This document shows positions 55,273 to 63,025 of a DNA stretch of 64,000 bases, piece by piece. How positions within the stretch are numbered: position 1 is the stretch's first letter; the number at the start of each line of letters is the position of its first letter. Under the pieces are notes generated by a model. That model was not told where the DNA came from and did not search any database. It worked only from the letters and a program-made list of their open reading frames with translations. Made by a program: the position numbers and the translations under genes. Origin of the DNA: Clostridium algifaecis (GTDB taxonomy: Bacteria; Bacillota; Clostridia; Clostridiales; Clostridiaceae); the NCBI RefSeq assembly GCF_017874415.1, contig NZ_JAGGLM010000001.1, positions 62,001-126,000 of the forward strand, written 5' to 3'.

Positions 55273-56094
55273 ATGAAATTTACTAAAATTCAAGGTACTG
55301 GAAATGATTTTATTATAATTGACGATAGAGAAAATAAATTTATTGGAAGAGAAAGCGAGCTTTCAAAAAAACTTTGTGATAGACATTTTGGAATTGGTGG
55401 AGATGGAATATTATTAATAAGAAAAAGCAATATTGCCTCTATACAGATGGTTATAATCAATTCAGATGGCTCTTATGCAGCTATGTGCGGAAATGGGATA
55501 CGATGTTTTGCAAAATATGTTTTTGACGAAGGAATATTAAGTGACAATCCTGTTAAAATAGAAACCGGGGATGGAGTAAAAGAAGCATTCTTAAATTTAA
55601 AAAATGGAGTTGTGGAAAGTGTAACTATAGATATGGGCAAACCTTCTTTTTTACCTCATGATATACCAGCTGAATATAACAAAGAAATAGTAGATGAAAA
55701 AATAAATGCAGGCGACAGAGAATATAGTATTACTACTATGCTTATGGGAGTTCCACATACTGTAGTATTTGGAAAATTGAAAAATTATGATACCGTGGAA
55801 GGAAGAAATATTGAAAAATATAAAATTTTCCCGGAAGGAACTAATGTGAATTTTTGCGAAGTAATAAATAATGAGGGTATTAATATAAAGACATGGGAGA
55901 GGGGAGCAGGTGCAACACTAGCTTGTGGTACCGGATGCTGTGCTTCCGCTGTTGCTGCAAATAAATTAGGCTTTACTGGAAAAAAAGTTTCAGTTAAAGT
56001 GCCTGGAGGACAGTTATTCATCGAAATAAAGGATACAGGGGTATTTATGACGGGACCAGCAGTAGTTTCATTTAAAGGTGAGTATGAAATTTAA
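55273..56094 (+). CDS. dapF: Diaminopimelate epimerase
   Basis: This 273-residue PLP-independent epimerase converts LL- to meso-DAP for lysine and peptidoglycan, matching the meso-DAP type MurE here. Its two catalytic cysteines are in MCGNGIRCFAKY and ACGTGCCASA. The opening FTKIQGTGNDFIIID is diagnostic. A GAGGAAGGTG ribosome site lies upstream of the ATG. It is monocistronic, divergent from rqcH, and ends in a terminator at 56140. Confidence 0.96.
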   Translation: MKFTKIQGTGNDFIIIDDRENKFIGRESELSKKLCDRHFGIGGDGILLIRKSNIASIQMVIINSDGSYAAMCGNGIRCFAKYVFDEGILSDNPVKIETGDGVKEAFLNLKNGVVESVTIDMGKPSFLPHDIPAEYNKEIVDEKINAGDREYSITTMLMGVPHTVVFGKLKNYDTVEGRNIEKYKIFPEGTNVNFCEVINNEGINIKTWERGAGATLACGTGCCASAVAANKLGFTGKKVSVKVPGGQLFIEIKDTGVFMTGPAVVSFKGEYEI

Positions 56095-56139
56095 TTAAGT
56101 ACAAAATTGCTGTAATAAAATATATGTAAATAGTTTTAG

Positions 56140-56177
56140 AATATGCATGCTAATTTAAAACATGCATATTTTTATTT
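56140..56177 (+). terminator. Intrinsic terminator after dapF
   Basis: AATATGCATG and CATGCATATT form a perfect 10-bp stem with an 11-nt loop, followed by TTTATTT. Confidence 0.85.
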
Positions 56178-56249
56178 AAAATTTATAATATTATGTTTAT
56201 ATAGATATTTTATGGCAATAATCTAAAATAACAGATTAATGGGAAGAAG

Positions 56250-57683
56250 ATGAATATTTTGCACTATGATGCTTTAAAAACTGTAGATTTAGAAAATATT
56301 ATTGTAGATAAAAATTTGGTTAAAGCGATACCTGAAGAAATGGCTAGAGAAAATTGCATAATAGCTTTAAAAAAAGTAGAAAATAAAATTTATTTAGTTA
56401 CAGATAAGAAACCAGATTTTTATATTGAAGAAAAAATAAAATTTATACTCAAAAGTGATATTGTGTTTTTAAGATTAAATAAAGAAAATGTTTTAAAACT
56501 TATAGATAAATTTTATTACCGTGAAAAATTTGATCACGCAATAAATAATATTGATTTTTCTCCCGATAAATTATTAAAAAAAGACAGTATAGAGTTTAAA
56601 AATTCACCGGTTGTTAAGGCAACAAATTATATAATTGATAGAGCGATAGAAGAAAGGGCAAGTGATATTCATATTGAACCTTTTGAAAATGGCATAAATG
56701 TGAGATTTAGGATAGATGGTATTATATATAAACGCTCAAAAATACCTCAAAATGTATATTCACACATATGCACTAGAATAAAAATAATGTCTGATTTGAA
56801 TATAGCTGAAAAAAGGATGCCGCAGGACGGGAAATTTAAGTATACTAGAAATGGAAAAAAGTATAATGTAAGAGTATCCATACTTCCAACCATATATGGT
56901 GAAAAGATTGTAATGAGAATATTATATAAAGATAGAAACATAGTAAAACTTACTAATTTGGGATTTTTGCAGGAGGACGAAGATAAAATAAAAAAACTTT
57001 TAAGATCAATGAGTGGAATTATTTTAGCTGTTGGTCCGACCGGAAGCGGCAAATCTACCACGCTTTATTCATTATTGAACAACTTGAATAAAACAGAAAA
57101 AAATATAATGAGCATAGAAGACCCTGTAGAATATACTATGGATGGAATAAATCAGATTAATACTAATGATAAGATAGGCTTGAATTTTGCCTGCGGGTTG
57201 AGGAGCATATTAAGACAGGACCCCGATATTATTATGATTGGTGAAATAAGGGATGAGGAAACAGCAAATATAGCTGTGAGGGCAGCAATAACAGGACACC
57301 TTGTAATAAGCACTCTCCATACAAATAATGCACAGGAAGCGGTGCTTAGATTGGAGAATATGGGAGTACCAAAATATTTTATAGATGATGCTTTAATAGG
57401 CATAATATCTCAACGATTGGTTAGAAGAATATGTCCATATTGTAAAGAAAGCTACAATAATTTAGATATGGAATTATCAGGAATAAGCCTAAATGAAACC
57501 TTATACAGGAGCAAAGGATGTTTTAAATGCAATTATACTGGTTATATAGGAAGAACTGCAGTGTATGAAATAACTTCTATGAAAAGCAAAATTAAAAGTA
57601 GCATTTCAATTCAAGAAAATTGTGCGAATCTTATAAAAAATGGCATCACAACTTACAATGAAATAATTAATTTAAATTTATAA
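56250..57683 (+). CDS. pilB: Type IV pilus / pseudopilus assembly ATPase (PilB/GspE)
   Basis: This 477-residue secretion ATPase powers pilin assembly at the membrane. An N-terminal ~120-residue region precedes the catalytic core. The core shows RASDIHIEPFENG, VGPTGSGKSTTLYSLL (Walker A), EDPVEY (Asp box), Walker B DPDIIMIGEIRDEETA and His box GHLVISTLHTNNA. The CPYCKESY ... CFKCNYTGYIGRT zinc tetracysteine is present, as in PilB/GspE. It is intermediate in length between ComGA (~350) and PilB (~560). GGAAGAAG precedes the ATG. It starts an operon running to at least 62854. Confidence 0.93.
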   Translation: MNILHYDALKTVDLENIIVDKNLVKAIPEEMARENCIIALKKVENKIYLVTDKKPDFYIEEKIKFILKSDIVFLRLNKENVLKLIDKFYYREKFDHAINNIDFSPDKLLKKDSIEFKNSPVVKATNYIIDRAIEERASDIHIEPFENGINVRFRIDGIIYKRSKIPQNVYSHICTRIKIMSDLNIAEKRMPQDGKFKYTRNGKKYNVRVSILPTIYGEKIVMRILYKDRNIVKLTNLGFLQEDEDKIKKLLRSMSGIILAVGPTGSGKSTTLYSLLNNLNKTEKNIMSIEDPVEYTMDGINQINTNDKIGLNFACGLRSILRQDPDIIMIGEIRDEETANIAVRAAITGHLVISTLHTNNAQEAVLRLENMGVPKYFIDDALIGIISQRLVRRICPYCKESYNNLDMELSGISLNETLYRSKGCFKCNYTGYIGRTAVYEITSMKSKIKSSISIQENCANLIKNGITTYNEIINLNL

Positions 57684-57709
57684 CATTTGTTATGGAGGTT
57701 GGGTATTTT

Positions 57710-58906
57710 ATGATAGTTAAATACTCTGCATGTAATTTATATGGAAAACATATAAGAGGAAGGTGTAAATATGATAATTTAGACGAATTAAAAAATAAAT
57801 TAGAAAAAGAAGGTTACTACATATATAAAACTTCTAATAATAAAAAATTTCTACATAGATTGTTTTTTATAAAACCAGGTACGCACAGCATAATGCTTTT
57901 TTGCAGCAAACTCAGTATTATGATAAGTTCGGGCATAAGCATATCCAATTGTTTTAATAATTTGGAAATGCAGACAAAAAATATTTTTTTCAAATCAATC
58001 TTAAATGACATAAAAAGAGGGGTATTAGAGGGGAACAGTTTATATGATAGTATGAGCAGATTTAAAGAAGTATTTCCAAATTATATGATAGAGATGATAA
58101 GAGTAGGGGAAGAAAGCGGAAAACTTGAGGAAATATTAAAAGAATTATCAAAATATTATGAACAAATTTATAAAATGCATTCTAATGTAAAATCTGCAAT
58201 GATATACCCGGTTATAACATTTGTAACAGCTGTTTTTGTTATAATATTTCTTGTAACATCAGTACTTCCACAATTTTTAGATGTTCTAACAATGAATAAT
58301 GGTAAAATCCCATTTTCAACTCAAATAATGATAAATATATTTAGCTTTTTCAAAAATTATTATATAGAGATAGTATTAGTACAAATTTCAATTCTATTTG
58401 CAGTTTATAGAGGCTTTAAAAATATTAAAGTGAAGCACATTCTAGATAGTATAAAGATACACATACCATATTTGAGCAAAATTTACAATAACATATTAAT
58501 GCTAAAAATAGCCTTTTCTATGAGCATATTGAGTATATCTGGAATAAACATTTTAAAATCACTTGAGATAACTTCAAAAACTATAAGAAACAGAATAGTA
58601 AACGAAAAAATAAACAATTCAATAGAAAAAATAAAATCAGGGGAAAGTATAAATTCCGCTTTTGAAAAAGAAAAAATAGGGAATGAATTATTTATATCAA
58701 TGATAAAAACTGGAGAAGAAACAGGAAAATTGGATTTGATCTTTAAAAAGTTAAAAATAATGCTTGAAGAAGATGTGAATAGAAGTTTAAAAATAATGGT
58801 GAGTTTTATAGAACCATTTACTATAATACTATTATCATTTTTTATAGGAATCTTTGTAATAGCTGCTATTATGCCAGTATTTAATATTATGGACTCAATT
58901 TCATAA
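57710..58906 (+). CDS. pilC: Type IV pilus inner-membrane platform protein (PilC/GspF)
   Basis: This protein of about 398 residues has two GspF domains (around LFCSKLSIMISSGISISNCFNNLE and LKIAFSMSILSISGINILKSLE) and three main membrane segments (near residues 170, 220 and 375). It forms the membrane platform that PilB turns. ATG 57710 follows GGAGG (57694-57698); the earlier ATG 57692 overlaps the site. Between the two domains, GEESGKLEEIL and GEETGKLDLIF are the repeated acidic motifs of the family. Confidence 0.92.
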   Translation: MIVKYSACNLYGKHIRGRCKYDNLDELKNKLEKEGYYIYKTSNNKKFLHRLFFIKPGTHSIMLFCSKLSIMISSGISISNCFNNLEMQTKNIFFKSILNDIKRGVLEGNSLYDSMSRFKEVFPNYMIEMIRVGEESGKLEEILKELSKYYEQIYKMHSNVKSAMIYPVITFVTAVFVIIFLVTSVLPQFLDVLTMNNGKIPFSTQIMINIFSFFKNYYIEIVLVQISILFAVYRGFKNIKVKHILDSIKIHIPYLSKIYNNILMLKIAFSMSILSISGINILKSLEITSKTIRNRIVNEKINNSIEKIKSGESINSAFEKEKIGNELFISMIKTGEETGKLDLIFKKLKIMLEEDVNRSLKIMVSFIEPFTIILLSFFIGIFVIAAIMPVFNIMDSIS

Positions 58907-58924
58907 AAGGAAGGAGAAAAAATT

Positions 58925-59338
58925 ATGAAAAAGCAAAGAAGGTTAATGAATGGTGGATTTACATTAATAGAATTGTTGTTAGTTATATCTATAATTTTAA
59001 TTCTTGTAGGTTTTTTGGTGCCTAAATTTTCATCTTATGAAAATAAAGCAAAATCAACTAAAGCTGTTAATACTGCTAAGCAACTTCAAACAGCCGCTAT
59101 GGCCAGTTATGGTGATGATGATGGTAAATTTGTAAAAGATGATGTTCAGGATTGCTTGAGCAAACTTACATCAGCAGATAGTCCACAGGTATTGGACAGC
59201 GGAATTGATGATGATAATGTGGGCATAAAATACAAAAGTGATAACAAGGACTATACAATTTATATAAATGCAAAAGAAAATACATACACAGTTAAAGATA
59301 AAGATGGATTACAGGTATATCCTAAAGTTATTAAATGA
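58925..59338 (+). CDS. Major prepilin / ComGC-like pseudopilin
   Basis: This 137-residue prepilin has a class III signal: basic leader MKKQRRLMNGG cut before FTLIELLLVISI, with Glu at +5 of the mature chain. The hydrophobic helix spans residues ~12-34. The globular part has no Cys pair outside (one Cys in QDCLS). It is the first pilin after pilC, as comGC or pilA is. The C-terminal part is acidic (DDDGKFVKDDVQD, DSGIDDDN). An AGGAAGGAG ribosome site gives strong translation, suiting a major pilin. Confidence 0.88.
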   Translation: MKKQRRLMNGGFTLIELLLVISIILILVGFLVPKFSSYENKAKSTKAVNTAKQLQTAAMASYGDDDGKFVKDDVQDCLSKLTSADSPQVLDSGIDDDNVGIKYKSDNKDYTIYINAKENTYTVKDKDGLQVYPKVIK

Positions 59339-59370
59339 TTTCAATATAAAATTGATTTGGAGCTACTTTT

Positions 59371-59820
59371 ATGAACTTTAATTATTTTAAAAAAGGTTTT
59401 ACACTGATTGAACTCATAATAGTGATATGTATAATGTCTATTATATTTAGCTATAGCTTGATTAACCTGGGTTCTATTGGAAGCTTGGAAAATAAAATAG
59501 ATGTGGATGTATTTGACAATGAATTGTTATGCTTTATAAATAGGGCAAAAGTTTACTGTAGAGAGAAGAATGTTTCAGGGTATATACGATTTGATTTAAA
59601 TCGCAGAAATATAACTTTTAACAATGATATAGAAGAAATATCTAAAATGGATTTACCTGAAAAGTTCAATATAATAAGCAGTACTGGAAATAATATAATA
59701 ATGATAAATAGCAGTGGTGTATTAGGCGATTCCTGCAGTATAGAATTTAAAGATAGAAATGGTAACCGCCACTGTATAACTATTTGTGTCGGGAGTTTTT
59801 ATGCAGAAGTTAAATTTTAA
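59371..59820 (+). CDS. Minor prepilin (GspH/ComGD-like)
   Basis: This 149-residue protein has the prepilin motif KKG|FTLIELIIVICIMS (cleavage after G9, Glu at +5), one hydrophobic helix, and a beta-rich head (INRAKVYCREKNVSGYIRFDLNRRNITFNND). That pattern matches minor pseudopilins such as GspH or ComGD. Its 3' end overlaps the next gene by about 20 bp. Confidence 0.82.
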   Translation: MNFNYFKKGFTLIELIIVICIMSIIFSYSLINLGSIGSLENKIDVDVFDNELLCFINRAKVYCREKNVSGYIRFDLNRRNITFNNDIEEISKMDLPEKFNIISSTGNNIIMINSSGVLGDSCSIEFKDRNGNRHCITICVGSFYAEVKF

Positions 59821-60250
59821 AAATAGAAAAGGTTTCACTCTAATTGAAGTACTTTGCAGTATATCCGTATTTATAATATTATTCACTTTGGCTTTTAATG
59901 TACAATTAAATACTTTAAAAATAAAAAAGTATAATGAAAAAATGAAAAATTATACTTATATAATGGAGTATGTTAAAAATAATATTATTTATGATATTAG
60001 ATATGAAGACTTGATGAATTTATCATGTAATGGCATGAAGTATGTAAAATTGGAAGATGCGTTAAAAGCTGAAAATGAAAACAAGGATATTTTAAATTTA
60101 TTTTCAGATAAAAACCCTGGAAGGGAGTATATAGAAATTAACATTGAAAAAGGGGAAGCTTTAAAAATAGATTTAAAATTATATGCAAATATATATGGAA
60201 CATATAAAGGTGAAGAATGTGAATTTTATAAAGGAAAATTTGAAAGATAA
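59801..60250 (+). CDS. Minor prepilin (type II pseudopilin-like)
   Basis: This 149-residue protein has leader MQKLNFKNRKG then FTLIEVLCSISVFIILF. ATG 59801 is 5 nt after GGGAG. The body has a helical then beta-like head (YEDLMNLSCNGMKYVKLEDAL ... LKIDLKLYANIYGTYKGEECEFYKG). It overlaps its neighbours on both sides. It could play the part of GspI/J or ComGE. Confidence 0.8.
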   Translation: MQKLNFKNRKGFTLIEVLCSISVFIILFTLAFNVQLNTLKIKKYNEKMKNYTYIMEYVKNNIIYDIRYEDLMNLSCNGMKYVKLEDALKAENENKDILNLFSDKNPGREYIEINIEKGEALKIDLKLYANIYGTYKGEECEFYKGKFER

Positions 60251-60710
60251 TTCAAAAAATGGATTTACTATTATTGAAATAGTTATGACATTAGCAATCA
60301 TATGCATAATAACTACAGTTCAAACTTGTGTAATTTTAAAATATATGAAATTGAACAGGGAAGAAATTAATTTAAGTAGAGATAAGTTTTATACAGATGA
60401 AGCTTTTGAAATAATGAAGTCTCAAATTGACAGTGCAAAATATATAAGAATTAAAAATAATATGATTGAAGTAAACAGATTTGACAATAAAGGTTGGGAT
60501 TATATAAAAAGAAACAAAAGGTCAGATATAGTTATAACTTATGGATATACAAATTTTGAAGTAAGTAACAATATATTAAGGAATGTAGCAGAATTTAATG
60601 TAACAAATAGAAATAATATTTGTTACATATATATAAAGACAAAGGAAGGTAATGTTTATAAAAAATGTTTTGGAATAGATCGAGAAAAAGTAAAAGAGGA
60701 TTCATATTAA
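60219..60710 (+). CDS. Minor prepilin (GspJ/ComGF-like)
   Basis: Start GTG 60219 follows AAAGGTG by 8 nt and overlaps the preceding gene by 32 bp. The leader MNFIKENLKDNSKNG precedes FTIIEIVMTLAIICIITTV, with Glu at +5. The ~164-residue product has a Tyr/Ser/Asn-rich head (IVITYGYTNFEVSNNILRN). Other starts in frame (ATG 60183, TTG 60240) are less well placed. Confidence 0.78.
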   Translation: MNFIKENLKDNSKNGFTIIEIVMTLAIICIITTVQTCVILKYMKLNREEINLSRDKFYTDEAFEIMKSQIDSAKYIRIKNNMIEVNRFDNKGWDYIKRNKRSDIVITYGYTNFEVSNNILRNVAEFNVTNRNNICYIYIKTKEGNVYKKCFGIDREKVKEDSY

Positions 60711-61102
60711 TTTATGTATTATTCATAGGACTTATATGTATATTTATTTCAATGGGATGTTATAGTATGGAAACACTTATAAAGTCGGATGATTTACATG
60801 ATTATAAAATGTCATTTAAAACAGATAATATTCAAAAATACAGGGAAATATTAATTACAAGATTAAATGAATACATTAATAAAAGTGTAAGCTATCACAA
60901 TGATAATGATATAAGTAAATATTTTTCAAATTTAAAAGACTTTAGAATTTGTTATCAAAACAGTTATGTGTATTATGATAAAAATAGTAATACCTTTAAA
61001 TTAGAGTATATTATAGACAACAAATTTTGTAGAGAAGAAACTTACGAATATACAGTGAATAATGGAAGAATAAAATATGGATGCATAAATTATTCCATTT
61101 AA
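60665..61102 (+). CDS. Prepilin-like protein lacking Glu+5 (GspK/ComGG-like)
   Basis: This 145-residue protein begins MFWNRSRKSKRG then FILIYVLFIGLICIFISMG: the leader and helix resemble a prepilin, but +5 is Tyr, not Glu. In type II systems, the tip pilin GspK also lacks Glu at +5. Its size is far below GspK (~300), nearer ComGG or PilX. It overlaps the preceding gene by 46 bp. Confidence 0.65.
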   Translation: MFWNRSRKSKRGFILIYVLFIGLICIFISMGCYSMETLIKSDDLHDYKMSFKTDNIQKYREILITRLNEYINKSVSYHNDNDISKYFSNLKDFRICYQNSYVYYDKNSNTFKLEYIIDNKFCREETYEYTVNNGRIKYGCINYSI

Positions 61103-61128
61103 ATATTTATGCGAAGGAGAAATATAAA

Positions 61129-61851
61129 GTGTGGAAATCATCTTTTTTAGAATTGAAGGGTGAAAATATAACATATATAAAAAAACATAGAGGAATATTT
61201 GAAAATAATAAAATAAATAAGCGGATATTTAATATTAATGAATTTAAAAAAATAAAAATTAATTTAAAACATAAACGGGTATATATACTTGTACATGGTG
61301 AAAAAGTATATGTAGAAAATTTTATTATGCCAAAACTAAAAGAGAAGTATTTGTATAATCTTATAGAAGAAAAATTAAAAGAAAAATTTAAAAATATTGA
61401 TAATATAATGTTTTCTTATAAAATCCTAAGCGATAATGGTCATAACTTACACATAATGGTGTTTTGCATGAACTGGAATAATGTAGAATTACTAAAAAAT
61501 TTTATTAAAAATAAAACTGAGGTTAAAGGGATACTCCCTGTTCAGTTTTATGCTTTAAATAGATATGCTAAAAATATAAAAGAAAATAATTATATATTTG
61601 CAGCATTCTTTGATAAAATTATATATTTTCTTGCATGTCAGAAAGAAAAAGTTGTATTCAATGAATTATTCGAGATTCAATGTAAAGAAGATTTCATGTA
61701 TTATTTTGATGAATTTAATTTAAAATTGAAGTTGCTTATACCGGGTATTGATTTTAAAAATATAGAATTTTTGAATTTACCATATAAAGATGTGATTGGT
61801 GGTATATATAAAAAGTATAAATGCAATGATTTAGGAGAAATGAGCATATGA
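61129..61851 (+). CDS. Pilus operon protein, possible degenerate PilM/GspL-like
   Basis: No firm family is recognised. This protein of about 240 residues has no signal peptide, and is Lys-rich (roughly 20%). Its N-terminal half (KRVYILVHGEKVYVENFIMPKLKEKYLYNLIEEKLKEKF) is like the first part of PilM/GspL. The actin-like nucleotide motifs of PilM are not visible. The GTG start is 9 nt after AAGGAG (61114-61119). Its stop overlaps the next ATG (ATGA). Position between pilins and small PilN/O-like proteins supports the guess. Confidence 0.5.
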   Translation: MWKSSFLELKGENITYIKKHRGIFENNKINKRIFNINEFKKIKINLKHKRVYILVHGEKVYVENFIMPKLKEKYLYNLIEEKLKEKFKNIDNIMFSYKILSDNGHNLHIMVFCMNWNNVELLKNFIKNKTEVKGILPVQFYALNRYAKNIKENNYIFAAFFDKIIYFLACQKEKVVFNELFEIQCKEDFMYYFDEFNLKLKLLIPGIDFKNIEFLNLPYKDVIGGIYKKYKCNDLGEMSI

Positions 61852-62357
61852 TTATTGGATATTTTTTACCTAAATGGTATGTAAAAGATAAATTGATTGT
61901 AAAAAATAAACGGCTAAAATTGATTGCATCTGTATTATTGATTATAAATATGATATTTTTAAATATCATAATATTATATGGAAATAAATTAAAGTTACTT
62001 AATGGAACAATAAAAGAAAAAAGCAATATGTATGTTTTAAAAACATCTAAAAATATAAAAGATACTAAATTTAATACTATTGAAACTTATTTAGACTTTT
62101 TAAAAATTTTTGGAGAGTATAAGCAGATCGGGAATGTTAATATAAATAATGATGAAATAGATTTTGAATTTACAGGTCAGAGCAATTCTTTCTTCAATCT
62201 AGTTAAGCGTATAGAAAGTTCTAATAAATTCACAATAATTAATATATCGTCATTAAAAGGAAATGATGACGAAAATGGAGCTAATTCAAATAAAGATGTT
62301 CAAGAAAATTCAGATAGCACCGAAAAAATTTGGAAAATTTATTTAAAACATAGATAG
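61848..62357 (+). CDS. PilN-like bitopic protein
   Basis: This 169-residue protein has a basic N-terminus, one membrane helix near residues 28-48 (LIASVLLIINMIFLNIIILYG) and a periplasm-side (outer) domain of ferredoxin-like length (TIETYLDFLKIFGEYKQIGNVNINNDEIDFEF). That layout is PilN/GspL-C-like. Sequence similarity to PilN is not established by eye. ATGA overlap with the previous gene shows tight coupling. Confidence 0.5.
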   Translation: MIIGYFLPKWYVKDKLIVKNKRLKLIASVLLIINMIFLNIIILYGNKLKLLNGTIKEKSNMYVLKTSKNIKDTKFNTIETYLDFLKIFGEYKQIGNVNINNDEIDFEFTGQSNSFFNLVKRIESSNKFTIINISSLKGNDDENGANSNKDVQENSDSTEKIWKIYLKHR

Positions 62358-62392
62358 AATTTTATTTTAGAGATATTTAGAGGTATAAAATA

Positions 62393-62854
62393 ATGGAAAA
62401 TTTAAATGAAAGAATTAATGGTAATATAAAGTATAAATTTGCTATAGTTGTATTATCAATTGTATGCGTGATAATGGCTGTGGAAAGTTTAATTATTATT
62501 AAAAATGTAAATACACGAAAGACACAACTTAGTGGTATTGATAATAAACTTAATAAGAAATATATTAATAAAAAAATTCAATATAATGAAATAATCAACA
62601 GTTTAAATGAAATGAACAATGTAAAAATATTGGATTTTAATAATGATAAGGTAAAAGACATTATAACAATAAATTTGGAAATAATAGATAATAAGAAAAA
62701 TATTCAAAATGATTTTACCAAAATTGAGAAGATAAAGGGATTTTATAATATAGCAAGTATAAAAACTGGTGATTATAAAGATGAAAATAAAGATGGAACT
62801 TTTAAAATACAACTTAGCGTTAATTTTACAAAAGATATGAAAAAAGAAGTATAA
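62393..62854 (+). CDS. PilO-like bitopic protein
   Basis: This 153-residue protein has one N-terminal helix (FAIVVLSIVCVIMAVESLIII), then a short coiled coil and a small alpha/beta domain (DFNNDKVKDIITINLEIIDNKKNIQNDF; GTFKIQLSVNF). The layout suits PilO (GspM). It is the last gene of the pilus run; no pilT or pilD lies downstream in the window. A GAGGT ribosome site precedes the ATG. Function by position only. Confidence 0.48.
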   Translation: MENLNERINGNIKYKFAIVVLSIVCVIMAVESLIIIKNVNTRKTQLSGIDNKLNKKYINKKIQYNEIINSLNEMNNVKILDFNNDKVKDIITINLEIIDNKKNIQNDFTKIEKIKGFYNIASIKTGDYKDENKDGTFKIQLSVNFTKDMKKEV

Positions 62855-63025
62855 TATAAGTAATTGAGATTATTACAAGGGTCATTATTATTTGCAAATA
62901 AGAACAAGTTTTGATAAAATAACATTGATAAAAATATAATTATTTTACCTCCATTTGGAATAATAAATATGAAATTGGTAATTATAATAATGTACCTTGC
63001 TAAAAACTAGTTAGGGGGATTTTGG
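62855..63025. other. Intergenic gap between pilus run and peptidase
   Basis: This AT-rich 171-bp stretch holds no clear terminator or recognised riboswitch. A promoter for the next gene is expected but not clear. Confidence 0.4.
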
